In this document: positions 1-10,790 of the stretch, piece by piece | Layout of the letters: each line of letters opens with the position of its first letter | Numbering within the stretch: position 1 is the stretch's first letter | Origin: Halichoerus grypus | Lineage: Eukaryota > Chordata > Mammalia > Carnivora > Phocidae | Direction: 5' to 3' | NCBI RefSeq assembly: GCF_964656455.1 | Contig: NC_135715.1 | Coordinates: 38,698,603-38,762,602, forward strand | Length of the DNA: 64,000 nucleotides | Notes under the pieces: generated by a model | Seen by the model: only the letters and a program-made list of their open reading frames with translations | Databases searched by the model: none | Told to the model about the DNA's origin: nothing | Position numbers and translations under genes: made by a program

Positions 1-279
1 GTTTTAAAGTTATATCATGTAAACCATACCATTATGGAGTATTTAATGGAATTTTTAACCCTCACAGTTTCCTAGTATTTATATAACATGATTAAGAAGC
101 TTCCAAACTCAATTGTATCTCACTCTGTTATGTTGGAATTGAAGTTCAGTTAATATCTGAAACAAGAATATAATTTTAGACAACTGAATAAAATCTGTGA
201 AGGAATAATTATATCTTTAAATGAAAGTTTACTTGTTTTCAGGTATTATTTTAAAATTAGGTGAATAAAAAACTTTTTG

Positions 280-461
280 CGGGGGGCCTGGGTCGCTCAG
301 TCGGTTAAGCGTCTTCCTTGGCTCAGGTCCTGATCCCAGGGTCCTGGGATCAAGCCCCGCATCAGGCTCCCTGCTCAGCGAGGAGTCTGTTTCTCCCTCT
401 CCCTCTGCCCATTCCCCTGCTTGTGATCTCTCTCTCTCAAATAAATAATTTTTTTTTAAAA
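280..461 (+). mobile_element. CanSINE (SINEC), full-length, diverged
   Basis: A tRNA-derived SINE in sense orientation. It has the tRNA-like head (GGCCTGGGTCGCTCAGTCGGTTAAG), the GATCCCAGGGTCCTGGGATC core, a CT-rich middle and a CAAATAAATAA tail followed by T and A runs. The first bases are altered from the usual GGGGCGCC. It abuts the 3' end of an antisense L1 remnant. A target duplication is only loosely visible (AAAAAACTTTTT against AAAAGAACTTAT), which fits an older insertion. Confidence 0.93.
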
Positions 462-1186
462 GAACTTATTTATCTTATAATTGTAAGTTTGTGCCCTTTT
501 ACCAACCTATCCCTATTTATCCTACCCTTCAGCCCCCAGCAATCACTGTTCTACTCTGTTTCTATGAGTTTGACTTACGTGGCAGATTCCACGTGTAAGT
601 GATACAATACAATATATGCCTCTGTCTTTCATTTAGTATAATGCCCTCAAGGTCCATCTATATTGTCACAAATGACAGGATTTCCTTCTTTTTAAAGACT
701 AAATAATATTCTAGTCTGTGTATGTGTGTATGTGTGTGTGTATGTATCTTAAATTTTTTATCCATTTATCAGTTGGCGGACACTTAGATTGTTTCTGTAC
801 CTTGGCTGTTGTGCGTAATACTGCTGTGAGCATGGTGGTACAGATACCTCTTCAAGATAATGATTACGTTTTCTGTGGATATATACCCAGAAATGGCATT
901 ATTGGATCATACGTTAGCTCTGTTTTTAATTTCCTGAGGAACCTCCATGCTGTTTTCCATAGTTGCTGTACAATTTATATTTCCACCAACAGTGTACAAG
1001 GGTTCCCTTTGCTCCATATCCTCACCAATACTTGTTTCTCTTTCTTTTTTGAGAATAACCCTCCTAACAGGTGTAAGGTGATATCTCATTGTAGTTTTGA
1101 TTTGTATTTGCCTGATGATTAGTGATGTTGAACACTTTTTCACGTACCTGTTGGCCATTTGGGTGTATTCTTAAAAATGTGTTTTT
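462..1186 (-). mobile_element. L1 3' end, old, 5'-truncated
   Basis: Read on the minus strand this is the last part of LINE-1 ORF2 plus the 3' UTR. Landmarks on the plus strand are the antisense ORF2 motifs 'ttccaccaacagtgtacaagg', 'gtgtaaggtgatatctcattg' and 'ttggccatttgggtg'. The minus-strand frame at 907-1158 still reads RYHLTPVRR, the diverged form of the ORF2 C-terminal RYHLTPVRM signature, but it is broken. A (TG)-rich stretch at 715-747 lies inside. The level of change suggests an older L1MA/L1MB-type copy. Confidence 0.85.
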
Positions 1187-1378
1187 AGGGGACGCCTGGG
1201 TGGCTCAGTTGGTTAAGCATCTGCCTTCGGCTCAGGTCCTGATCCCAGGGTCCTGGGATTGAGCCCCGCATCGGGCTCCCAGCTCAGTGGGGAGCCTGCT
1301 TCTCCCTCTCCCTCTGCCTGCTCTCCCTGCTTGTGTTCTCTCTTTCTCTATATCAAATAAATAAAATCTTAAAAAAAA
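1187..1378 (+). mobile_element. CanSINE, full-length
   Basis: Sense SINE with a complete tRNA-like head (GACGCCTGGGTGGCTCAG), the CCCAGGGTCCTGGGATTGAG core, a CT-rich region and an ATCAAATAAATAAAATC tail. It marks the truncated end of the L1 remnant to its left. An A/C-rich run continues to about 1445, and no clear target duplication is seen. Confidence 0.95.
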
Positions 1379-1445
1379 GCCCACGAAAAACCCAACCTCC
1401 CCCCAAACCAAAGCAAAACAAAAAAACAAAACTTTTTTTTTTTCT

Positions 1446-2290
1446 AAATGAACACATCCAAACTCCTGTTCTTTAAAAAAGCTCAGATGTGGAGGGTGTT
1501 GGGGACTTGCATGTTTTTCTTTTCATTTTATCTATCACCATTCAGCGGACTTGCAACAAAAAAATGATTAAATACATGATTAACATCATGTAAGCATGCT
1601 TCATTCCAGTTTCCTGACAAGATACCAAATCCTCTGAGTTTTATGTGAGAAGTAATCCCAAGATCCAATGTCAGCGTAATTCCCCAAGACAGCTTAAATA
1701 TTTATCATTCTTTCTTAAATCAAGTAATCCCTTAGGTTTGTTTGGATTCCATTTCTGCAGATATACGTATCAATATCCATCCATCTATCAAACATATATC
1801 TCTTTACACAGGCATATATACACATATACAGACACACATAAATGTATTTTTTCCCTTGGAATACCTTAAAGGATTGTTGAAATGCTTGCCATTTGTTTCT
1901 CTTCGTAGTACTCTAATGAAATACATTTTAAAAAGTGTGCATGGTTGACAAATTGTATCTTTTGGGGAAAGTCTAAACCTGGAAAAAAACATGAGGGGGA
2001 GAGACGTTTATTATGATTACTAGACTGGAATCTCAGTAGGCTAGGATTATTGTAAGTAAAATTGATTTTGTTCATGATTTGATTTTAATCTAGTTTCGCA
2101 GAATCATATTCTACAAGGAACAGATATTTAATTTAGTACATTATGATGAAAAGGCTTCAGCTCAAAGAAGTTTAATGCATTTGATGTGATAAAAGCACTA
2201 ACTGATTATTAGGCTTTTAAAAATAGTTATTCCTTATTATTTTATTACCATTCAAATAATTTATTCTGCTCATAATATTTATATTAAATA
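1446..2290. other. No recognised feature
   Basis: Unique-looking AT-rich sequence. A short CA/TA-rich patch (1790-1850) and open frames of about 60-75 codons occur, but nothing that looks like an exon, RNA gene or repeat I can name. Confidence 0.5.
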
Positions 2291-2306
2291 TAGAAAATAT
2301 TTTAGG

Positions 2307-2504
2307 GGCGCCTGGGTGGGTCAGTTGTTAAGCGTCTGCCTTCGGCTCAGGTCATGATCCCAGGGTCCTGGGATCGAGCCCCACATTGGGCTCCCTGCTC
2401 AGCGGGAAGCCTGCTTCTCCCTCTCCCACTCCCCCTGCTTGTGTTCCTGCTCTCGCTCTCTCTCTCTCTGTCAAATAAATAAATAAAATCTTTAAAAAAA
2501 AAAA
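2307..2504 (+). mobile_element. CanSINE with perfect 15-bp target duplication
   Basis: Complete sense SINE from GGCGCCTGGGTGGGTCAG to the (AAAT)n and poly-A tail. It is flanked by identical copies of AGAAAATATTTTAGG at 2292-2306 and 2505-2519, the signature of L1-mediated insertion. The CTCCCACTCCCCCTGCTTGTG block places it with the youngest-looking subfamily in this window. Confidence 0.97.
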
Positions 2505-2519
2505 AGAAAATATTTTAGG

Positions 2520-3057
2520 CTCTCGTACTGGTACTCAGGCTGACTGTCTCTTTAAAATGCAGCACTTCCTTAGGAAGGAATAAATAGGATTTAAAATTTG
2601 CTGCACAGTTGTTTTGTTTTGTTTGATCTGGAGATTTTCTGAGAAACCACTTGCCATAGAATGAGTTGGAGCTGTCTACTTACCAGCTACAGTGGTTAGC
2701 AAGAGTCTATGGAAACCAATCTCCTTTAATTTTCCAGTCTACTGTTTTCCAATATCAAGGAGTTAGAACACTTGGCAATTTTGAAGATGCTGCTCAACAG
2801 AGGTCTCTAGCACTTTAACAGTTGGGACCAGATGGGACTATTTTCTGAGGTTAAAACCAAGGCCAAGAGAACTATCCAAGCAAAGGAAAAGAGACAAAGG
2901 GGGAAATTCAGAGGGTGGCATCTCATATTTCTTTTTTATTGAATAATTTATGCCGAAACGTTCTTGCTCTCTCTTCATTGCCCCTATAGGCTCTGGATGC
3001 TATATAAATATCGTGTCAATTCATCACATTCCCTGAAGCTCCCCAACTTATTTGTAG
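2520..3057. other. No recognised feature
   Basis: Apparently unique sequence between a SINE and a DNA transposon. No long open frame, repeat or motif could be supported. Confidence 0.45.
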
Positions 3058-3059
3058 TA

Positions 3060-3505
3060 CAGCTGTCCTCCTCATCTGCAGTTTCACTTTCCACAGTCAA
3101 ATGAGCGTAGCCTGGAAGTAGACGATCTTCCTTCTGACTTACCGTCAGAAGGTCAGTAGTAGCCTAATGCTGCATCACAGTGCCTCCATCATCCCCTCAC
3201 TGCATCTCATCAGGTGGGCATTCTATCATCTAATGTCATCGCAAGCAGGCTGAGTGCAGTACACTAAGATATTTTGAGAGAGAGGCCACATTCATAGAAC
3301 TTTTATTACCGTATATTGATATAATTGTTCTATTGTACTGTTATTGTCATTAATATCTTACTGTGCGTGATTTATAAATTAAACTTTATTATAGGTAAGC
3401 ATGTGTTGGAAAAAACATAGTATATTTAGGATTCAGTACTATCCACAGTTCCAAGGCATCCACTGAGGGCTTTGGAACATACCCACTGCAGATAAAGGGA
3501 GACTG
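3060..3505 (+). mobile_element. Tigger-type (Tc1/mariner) non-autonomous DNA transposon
   Basis: About 446 bp with terminal inverted repeats. The left end reads CAGCTGTCCTCCTCATCTGC, and the right end reverse-complements to CAGTCTCCCTTTATCTGCAG. A TA dinucleotide sits directly outside the left end, with TA a few bases beyond the right. Inside are the landmarks 'gtcagaaggtcagtagtagcc' and 'gatattttgagagagaggcc' known from Tigger-related mammalian elements. It has no transposase frame, so it is a deletion derivative mobilised in trans long ago. The exact subfamily (Tigger3/4 or a MER44-like relative) is not certain. Confidence 0.8.
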
Positions 3506-3764
3506 TGATATATTTTTGAGTTGTAATGAATACAAAGAGAATCCACATTTTTTTTAAAGTTAAGGTTGTGCTTTCCTTTTCTGTAAATAATTAAAACGTT
3601 TAGCTTTATATCATTAATTCCTTTACATTTTGTTATATTAAATTACAATGTCACATCAAAATGGCTCTATGAATACAGCATTCACTTTGTTGTTGCTTTT
3701 AAGGTGAAGAATTAAATAGTACCTGAGACCCAATGGGAGAATCCGCAGTACGGTGTATAGAAAA

Positions 3765-3970
3765 GGGAGTGACCATTGTCAGATAGTAATAGCTTTTTTG
3801 CTTTGGAAAGCTTAACTTCTATGAGCCTCAGGTTCATTTAGTAAGCTAAATGGAACCTTAATAATATCTACCTGCAAGAGTTACTGTATGTATTAAAATT
3901 ATGCAAATTAGTTAAAGCACCTCCCCAAACTGAGCACTTAGTTGGCCCTTGATATATGGTGGCTGCTTCT
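3765..3970 (+). mobile_element. MIR (ancient tRNA-derived SINE)
   Basis: Diverged match to the MIR consensus in sense orientation: a 'gcttaacttctatgagcctcagg' block (core 'ttaacctctctgtgcctcag') is followed by 'aataatatctacctg', a degraded 'gagcactta' and a 'ggcccttgatatatgg' end. Confidence 0.55.
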
Positions 3971-4400
3971 TCTGATATTTATGCTTCCTGACTCCCTTGT
4001 GGTTAGGTGGTCTCTTGTGAATAGTACACAGTGAATTGTGGGCAGGAGTGAGGTTTATCCCTTCTGGGCCGGAGCATGTAATTGCTCATGTAAGATTGTC
4101 CAAAACTCTTTATTTCTCTCTACCATGGCAACCAGCAATGTTACAGGTAGTAGTTGCTCCATCAACTAAGATCCCAAAGTGAGTATGACACAGAGCAGAG
4201 CCTCTAGCTGATCTGTGATGGACATGTAATATGTGTGAAGAATGAATCCTTTTTATTTGCTTTAAACTACTATGCTTTGGGGGCTATTTACTGCAGCATA
4301 TCTACCCTATTCTGATTTACATAACCTTTAGATAGGCATAGAATGTAATACCAACATTATTCTGGTTCTTTGAAACTACATACCATTTAGCAAATTCTGA
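3971..4400. other. Unique sequence with a partial RFX-like X-box
   Basis: No repeat recognised. It contains CTACCATGGCAAC near 4120-4132, which resembles one strong half plus a weak half of the palindromic RFX X-box (GTTGCCATGGCAAC). On its own this is weak. Confidence 0.25.
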
Positions 4401-4418
4401 CCTGGATTAGGAAACTTT

Positions 4419-4619
4419 TTTTTTTTTTTTTTAAGATTTTATTCATTTATTTGACAGAGAGAGACACAGCCAGAGAGGGAACACAAGCAGGGGGAGTGGG
4501 AGAGGGAGAAGCAGGCTTCCCGCTGAGCAGGGAGCCCGATGCGGGGCTTGATCCCAGGACCCTGGGATCATGACCTGAGGCGAAAGCAGACGCTTAACGA
4601 CTGAGCCACCCAGGCGCCC
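4419..4619 (-). mobile_element. CanSINE with 17-bp target duplication
   Basis: Complete antisense SINE: poly-T, AAGATTTTATTCATTTATTT, a purine-rich middle, then CTGAGCCACCCAGGCGCCCC. Both flanks carry CTGGATTAGGAAACTTT (4402-4418 and 4620-4636). The 'cacagccagagagggaacac' block assigns it to the young subfamily also seen at 15.1 and 46.1 kb. Confidence 0.97.
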
Positions 4620-4636
4620 CTGGATTAGGAAACTTT

Positions 4637-6336
4637 AATGCATGTGTTTTAGATTGCTTCTCTTCCCTTTTAAGAGAAAAGTGATGAGTATATCCTATTG
4701 TTCTCAAACACATGAGAAAAGACCAAATTTACATCAATTTAATTAAGCTGAAACACGTTTAGCTAGTGTCTCCAAAATTGTTGTAGGACACAAATTCACT
4801 CCCAGTACTTTGGATTTCAGAATAATTTTGCAATTCACTACATTGCTGAATGAAATCTATCTGTATACAATTTTGAAAGTTTTAAAAAAATGTAACAGTT
4901 TAAGACCAGCACTCCAGATGTTGTAAGGAACACACAATTGTTCATAGTTCCTGATGATTATCTTTTTCTTCCTTTTCAACATATATCTGCCTCTGCAAAT
5001 GTGAGCTCACAGTATACAATGTGCAATATGCAGTCATACAGTGAAATGGCAGGAGATGTGCTTGCCTTTTATATTATCTAAGATAGTTAACATTGTGAAA
5101 GAAGTCTTGCATGCTCTGCAAATTTCTCCCTTACCACTCTTGAGAACTGCCAAGAAGGCTTTTCTTTTGTTAGATGGCTGTAGCATGCTAGCACCCCTTC
5201 TGATTAACACTGGAATTTTTCCTGCAATATGTTGAGGAATTTGGGGCACAGGTCACACGCTTAAATGTGTTGTGTTTTTCTGGTTTTTTAAAATCTATCT
5301 AATCTTTCCAATTTCTTGTCTGTGTTTCACTATCTGTTTGGGGCAAGTAAGATTGACAGTGCCACCTTGGATTCCTGTCACTTGGGGCCTGGTGAAATAG
5401 TGTAAGACACATCACCCACGCTGAAGCAAGGGAGCACTCCTTCGGCCTGTCTTATCAGTAATCTTTGACTTCCACCAGCTGCAACTGCTAGAGTACTTCA
5501 CTCAGCCTCCTTCTCCCTCCTCTCGACTCAGGAGTAATGAGAATTCCCCGCGTTCCTGCCTATAAGCCCTGCACTGAGATTACATCAGTTCATTTAGCTG
5601 GAGCTTTTCAGGCACTTGTTGGCAGGAATTGATTTCCTTATTTTGGTCCCTTTGCTTTTGGATTCTGCCCAAAAGACAGATTCAAGGAAGTGAATTCTCC
5701 CTTCACAATGTCTGTTTCAGATAATTACCTGAAAATGTTAGAAAATGTAAGCCAATAGGGAGGTTGTTTTTCTTTATGTGTAAACCCACTAAGAACCTAA
5801 GAACGTGTCTATAATGCACTTTTCTTCTTGGGCATTTGTTGAGAAGCAAGAGACAGGAAGGGAAATGAGAAAGTTAATTGATTTGCCTTTCAAATTGTTT
5901 CATTAGAAAGTTTCTACAAGATCAAAGGTTCTGAAATAACAATAAAAAAGTAAATTGAAAAAAATACAGCATGTATTTTTAAACCAATCTTTTCTTCATC
6001 AGTCATCATGTCATTTCAAATACATTCCCTGCCAGTTTTCAAACCACATCTCTTTTGCATTCAAGTATAGCAATTATTTTATACCTATGCTACGTGTATA
6101 TACAAAAATATGATTAATGCATTGTTCCTGCTCTCAAAGACCTTGCAGTTCAACTGGTATTAGGTTTTCTGCTCACTTGACTGTCTCCATAACAGACCTG
6201 CAAGGTCAAATGAACAGAAAAAGCTGGTATCTGTGGATAACTGCTGTGATTGAAGGAAGCACCTCCAGACTGCATAACCTAGGGCAATGGAAACAGTGGA
6301 GAAATGAAGGGGGAAAAGTCCCTTTTAGAAGGAGAC
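4637..6336. other. Repeat-poor stretch; no gene recognised
   Basis: About 1.7 kb without a repeat I can name. The part from about 5,380 to 5,740 is richer in G+C than its surroundings and free of simple repeats, so it may be old unique or conserved non-coding sequence. Only cross-species alignment would tell. Open frames at 5034-5249 are shadows of each other on opposite strands and have no exon-like borders. Confidence 0.4.
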
Positions 6337-6337
6337 A

Positions 6338-6517
6338 GAACTGAGGGTTGCTGGAGGGGAGGGGATGGGGGGATAGGGAAACTGGGTGATGGACATTAAG
6401 GAGGGCACATGATGTAATGTGCTCTGGGTGTTATATAAGACTGATGAATCACTGACCTCTACCTCTGAAACTAATAATACATTATATGTTAATTAATTAA
6501 ATTTAAATAAAAAAAGG
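6338..6517 (+). mobile_element. L1 3' UTR, severely 5'-truncated
   Basis: Sense L1 tail. The landmarks are ACTGAGGGTTGCTGGAGGGG, 'actgggtgatggacattaagg', 'gatgaatcactgacctctac' and 'aataatacattatatg', ending in TTTAAATAAAAAAA. Only the last ~180 bp of the element were copied. Carnivoran L1 elements share this 3' UTR. Confidence 0.88.
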
Positions 6518-6685
6518 GAAGGTTTTACCTTTGGTTTCAGTTTTTACTGCTACTAGACAATACTAGACAATATTTTTTTCATATTTCACATGACATAATC
6601 TAACTTCACATGAGTAGAAAAACAGTAATTAAATTAAAAAATCATTTGACTTGTCAGCTATGTGAGGTGTAGCTTTGTTTGGTTC

Positions 6686-6733
6686 TATAATGATGATAAT
6701 GATGACAGTGATAATAATAATAATAATAATAGT
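6686..6733 (+). repeat. (ATG/ATA)n microsatellite
   Basis: Imperfect GATGATAAT units pass into seven or so clean TAA units (TAATAATAATAATAATAAT). Likely to vary in length between individuals. Confidence 0.85.
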
Positions 6734-7299
6734 AAAATAGTACAAACCAGATCTTATTTGCCAAACAGGTTGCTTTTACTTCCTCCCCAAAGATTTCATG
6801 CTGGAGCATTCTAGTGTAAACGATCTTAAAGGAAGCCTTTATAGAATAGACACCAGAGAAAGGAATTGTGGAGGAAAAATCCAATCTACATCATCTGGGA
6901 AATGATTCAAGAATGGGTAGAATTGGCCTATATTATTTTTGATGTTCTGCTTGGATTTGAGTCCATGAATGTTGCTCTCAGAGTAATTTAGAGAAAGTAA
7001 TTTGGGGATAGAGGAGGAAATGGAAACAAAAAGGCTGATTTGAATATCATCATATTTCTATTATATGGTGATAATTGTTAGAATTGTGGTGCTGGTGGTG
7101 AGAATGGAAATGAAGGGGTTTATAAAATAGCCATTTCAAAACAAAACATAAATAATATCCAGGTCTTAAAGAGTGATTCGATAATGACAGGTGAGAAAAA
7201 AGAATCTAAAGCATTTATTATTTGTGAAGTGATGTAGCAAACAAAAATCAAAATTAAAACAACAAATAAATGGAAGGTAAAAAATAAAACAGGTATTTG
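6734..7299. other. No recognised feature
   Basis: AT-rich unique-looking DNA with no supportable exon or repeat. Confidence 0.4.
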
Positions 7300-7440
7300 T
7301 GGTTGTAAAGGTCCTAGATTTGAAATTTAGCTCTTCACTTCTACTGTCAGAGCTTGGAGAAATTACCTAACTTTTCAGGCCTTTCCTCTTGGGTAAATTG
7401 GGCTGTTGTAAAAATTACATAGAATAAAGCGTGAGAAATA
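7300..7440 (+). mobile_element. MIR fragment
   Basis: Sense MIR-like blocks: 'ggtcctagatttgaaatttagctc', 'cttggagaaattacctaac' and 'gtaaattgggctgttgtaaaaatta' follow the order of the MIR consensus (exclude-from-core, TTACTTAACC, AAATGGGG, GGATTAAAT). Confidence 0.5.
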
Positions 7441-7603
7441 TCCACCACCTGTGGTCTCCATCGCTCCTCTGGAGTGCCAAGCAGTGCTCAGGCATTTTGT
7501 GCACCTGACCTCTTGAAATCCTTCCAGCCAAAATGCTGAGGAAGTTTTCTTCTCATTATGATGTATAAGAGTGAGGATCAAGTGATGTGAACAACCTGCC
7601 CTA

Positions 7604-7953
7604 TTTTAGTTCATTCAGGCTGTTATGACAAAATACCACAGACTGGGTGGCTTCCAAACAGAAAAAATTTATTGCTCCCAGTTCTGGAGGCTGGAAATCT
7701 AAGATCAGGGTGCCAGCATGGTCTGGTGAGTGCCCTCTTCCAATCATAGTTCTCCTGGTTTCCTTACATGGGGGAAGAGAGGCTAGGGGACTCTGTGGGT
7801 GTCTTCTATCAGAGCACTAATCCCTTTCATGAGGATTCTACCCTCTCCTAATCACCTCCCAAAAGCTCCACCTCCTAATCCCATTGTCTTTAGGGATTAG
7901 GATTTCACCGTATGAATTTGGGGAGGGATACAAACATTCAGGCTCTGGCCTGC
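7604..7953 (-). mobile_element. MaLR (ERVL-MaLR) solitary LTR, MLT1/MST-like
   Basis: Antisense LTR of an ancient endogenous retrovirus-like element. Plus-strand landmarks are 'ggctgttatgacaaaataccac', 'agactgggtggctt', 'cccagttctggaggctgg', 'cctcctaatcccattg' and 'gtatgaatttggggaggg', in the order expected for a reversed MLT1-class LTR. There is no internal coding region and no partner LTR in the window, so this is a solo LTR left by recombination or an isolated fragment. Confidence 0.8.
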
Positions 7954-8224
7954 CTGGAGTCACATGGATGAGTAGCACAATTAGAATTTCTGTCTAGGTC
8001 TCTCTGAATTCAGAACCACATTCCCTGTTACACAGCAGGCACTCAATAATGGCATTTCTCCTCTTTGCAAAGTGTTTGTTATACTTTTTGAACATATAGC
8101 AAAAGAGGAGGGGAGTCACGCCAGAGGAAGAAAGAAAGAACATACATAAACACAGAATGTTGGCATTATGGATGCTCTTAAAGCAGTAAAAATCTCTGAG
8201 AAGCTGATAGTTTCAAAGTTAATT

Positions 8225-8344
8225 TTTATAAAATTGAAGATATGTTAATTAGGATCTCTGCTCAATGTCAGAGGCCCTCTTTGACCAACTACCTTATCTA
8301 CACTCACCCCCACAACATGTTGCATTTCACACCCTGCTGTATTT
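8225..8344 (+). mobile_element. L2 3' region, left part (split by two SINEs)
   Basis: Sense L2 landmarks: 'gaggccctctttgaccaacta' corresponds to the L2 'gaggccttccctgaccaccc' block, followed by 'caccctgctgtattttt'. It resumes at 8786 after two SINE insertions. Confidence 0.6.
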
Positions 8345-8561
8345 TTTTTTAAAGATTTTATTTATTTATTTATTTATTTGAGAGAGAGAGAGAGAGAGAG
8401 AAGGAGAGAGGAGCAGAGGGAGAGGGACAAGCAGACTCCGCACTGAGCCCAGAGCCCGATGTGGGGCTCGATCTCACGACCCTGAGATCACGACCCTGAG
8501 TTCACAACCTGAGCCGAAATCAAGAGTCAGATGCTCAACAAACTGAGCCACCCAGGAGCCC
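8345..8561 (-). mobile_element. CanSINE, older subfamily
   Basis: Antisense SINE with a (TTTA)n and (GA)n tail region, GGGGCTCGATCTCACGACCC, then 'gccgaaatcaagagtcagatgc' and CTGAGCCACCCAGGAGCCCC. The 'atcaagagtcagatgctcaac' insertion marks the older subfamily. A short stretch is repeated inside ('cacgaccctgagatcacgac'). Flanked by CTGTATTTTT on both sides. Confidence 0.95.
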
Positions 8562-8572
8562 CTGTATTTTTC

Positions 8573-8774
8573 TTTTTTTTTTTTAAAGATTTATTTATTT
8601 ATTTGAGAGAGCGAGAATGAGAGAGAGAGAGAGTACATGAGAGGGGGGAGGGTTAGAGGGAGAAGCAGGCTCCTCGCCAAGCAGGGAGCCCGATGCGGGA
8701 CTCGATCCAGGGACTCCAAGATCATGACCTGCGCCGAAGGCAGTCGCTTAACCACTGAGCCACCCAGGCGCCCC
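8573..8774 (-). mobile_element. CanSINE, second insertion at the same target
   Basis: Antisense SINE of a different subfamily (GGGACTCGATCCAGGGACTC, 'gaaggcagtcgcttaaccac'). It begins inside the target duplication left by the SINE to its left, so that CTGTATTTTTC-like sequence occurs three times (8337, 8562, 8775). Confidence 0.95.
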
Positions 8775-8785
8775 CTGTATTTTTC

Positions 8786-8968
8786 TTTATAACACTTTAT
8801 AATTACTTGATAGTGTATTATAGTTTTATTAAAAACTTTTTTTTTTTTTCCCTGTTTTCGCACTGGAATGTAAGATTCATGAGGTCTTGGACTTTGTTTT
8901 GCTTGTTCTTTGTACTCAGCACCTAGAACAATGGTGTCAGATTGTAGGCAGTAAATAGGTGCTGTGCA
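8786..8968 (+). mobile_element. L2 3' end, right part
   Basis: Continuation of the L2 from 8225-8344: 'actggaatgtaagattcatgagg' matches the L2 'ctagaatgtaagctccatgagg' block, followed by 'cagcacctagaacaatgg' and 'gtaaataggtgctg'. The usual TGAATGAATG tail is lost. Confidence 0.65.
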
Positions 8969-9288
8969 CATAAATGGAAGAGTTTCTAGGTAGCAGACAG
9001 TTGCAGGCGGACAACATCTGTATTGTGCTTGCTGTTTTCAAATAACAGAGGAGGACAGAGCAGGAAGGAGAGAACAGAGTTGTTCTGGAATTTTTGGTTC
9101 AGGGTGCTTGAGTGATCTTGTGAGAGTTCAGACTCTCTTGGGGAGTGGCCGTGTAAGAAGAAGAAGAAACAGCATGCAGTTGGGTGTAATTGGAATATTC
9201 TCACTAATGTGCTTATTTATTAAAATTTCCTTTAGACACTTTTTGCTCAATATATGTCAAAAGACCCCTTTTTAAAAAGTTACACCTG

Positions 9289-9520
9289 GGGCGTCTGGGT
9301 GGCTCAGTTGGTTAAGTGTCTGCCTTGGGTTGAGCTTCTGCCTTAGGCTCAGGTCACGATCCCAGGGTCCTGGAATCAAGCCTTGCAGGTAGGGCTCCCT
9401 GCTCAGTGGGGAGTCTGCTGCTTCCTCTCCCTCTCCCTCTGCCTCTTTCTGCCCCTCCCCCCACTCATGCTCTCTCTTGGGCTGTCTCTCAAATAAATAC
9501 ATAAAAATCTTTTTTAAAAA
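9289..9520 (+). mobile_element. CanSINE with internal duplication in the tRNA-like head
   Basis: Sense SINE. Between the A and B boxes the segment TCTGCCTTGGGTTGAGCT is followed by TCTGCCTTAGGCTCAGG, a ~19-bp duplication that lengthens the head. Short target duplications TTACACCTG lie at 9280-9288 and 9522-9530. The CT-rich middle is also longer than usual. Confidence 0.94.
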
Positions 9521-9530
9521 ATTACACCTG

Positions 9531-10165
9531 AAAACAAGTAGTGTATATGTGTTTACAGTAGTTAGAAAGCTGTCCTATATTTGCAGATTAGCTCTCTCCA
9601 GTTAGTTTCAGAATGTGGGCTTCCCTGTGCCAGATAATGCCTTCATGTCTAGCTAAAAGCCCTTTCCAAAGGTGTGCTAATGTATAGAAAACTATTAATA
9701 CAATTATTTGTTACTCTTTGAGGGTCAGAGGTGAGCCACTTACAGTGTTGCCGTTTAACATTGATCGTAGGCATGCTGTTACTGCTATTTAAGATTCCCC
9801 ACACACTCCAGTGCATAAAAGTCTGTTTGCTCTCATTTATAGTAATACTCCTGTGGTAGGAGGAAAAGTATGTATAGTTATAAGTTCAATTACAGCTCCT
9901 GGTTTATCAGTAGCAGTGTCCTAGACTGGACCATGGCCCTGACGAGGGCAATGCAGTGAAAAATGAGGATCATGCCGAGTACAAAGGAAACTTAAAATGA
10001 GATTGGGTTTAAATTCACTGCTGGGACTTGCACACTTGGCACAGAAGAACATGGGGTCACTATAGTAAGATAAGGAGCATTCAATCATAGCCTTCAGGGA
10101 AGCTAAGATACTGGTTTTATGGCTGTTGTTTAAATGCCCAGAACTTTCTCTTGGATAATGTATAT
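9531..10165. other. No recognised feature
   Basis: Unique-looking DNA ending at a short (GT)n run (about 10,177-10,190). A 94-codon minus-strand frame (9921-10205) runs through the microsatellite and is not credible as a gene. Confidence 0.4.
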
Positions 10166-10565
10166 GTTTTGTAATGTGTGTGTGTGTGTATACATACTTA
10201 GACACAAAAACATAGATATGTATGTTTTGAACAAATAAGCTTTATTTGCATATTGAGAGATAAAAATTGTAAAGTCATAAAAATGCCTTTTCCAATATTA
10301 TTTTTTACAATGCTTAATAATAAAAGAAAATATCAGATAATGTAAATATAAGACTTTAGAAATAATATTTCCTTATGATTTTAAAAGCTATTTTTAAGGA
10401 ATGTTACTATTTAAATAGGATATAAACTCAGTTTTTACATTTTTATTTATATTTATTTATTTATAATTAGAGTTTCAGAGAATAAGACTGAATTGGAAAA
10501 AAAAAAAACTACAAAAATTGTAAGCAAGAAAGAGAGACACAAAAGAGCACCGCATTTTATTTGTG

Positions 10566-10790
10566 GGCTTATTATGTGCCAGGTATATTGATTGGCTTTT
10601 TTTTTTGGTGGCAGTACTAGTTATGCTCAGAGATAATATAAAAGCTAAGTATCATCTCTACTTTTAGAGGAAAGGATACAAAATTAAGACATTTAATAAT
10701 TTGGCCATTTTTAAATTGGTTGTCATTGGTAGAGCCATAATTTATACTTAGATCTTTCTGAATTCAAAGTATATATTCTGGGTTTATCTA
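10566..10790 (-). mobile_element. Probable MIR fragment
   Basis: 'gggcttattatgtgccaggtat' at the left end is the antisense MIR 'cttactatgtgccaggcac' block. Degraded 'gaggaaaggatac' and 'gccataatttatac' elements follow at the right spacing. Highly diverged. Confidence 0.4.

Noticed and set aside
5380..5740. G+C-richer stretch as a promoter or CpG island
   Set aside because: CpG dinucleotides are sparse and no exon follows, so it is not a CpG island; left as unique sequence.
8591..8971. 126-codon minus-strand frame
   Set aside because: It runs from an L2 remnant into a CanSINE and reads the SINE consensus (for example GGSVVKRLPSAQ), so it is not a gene.
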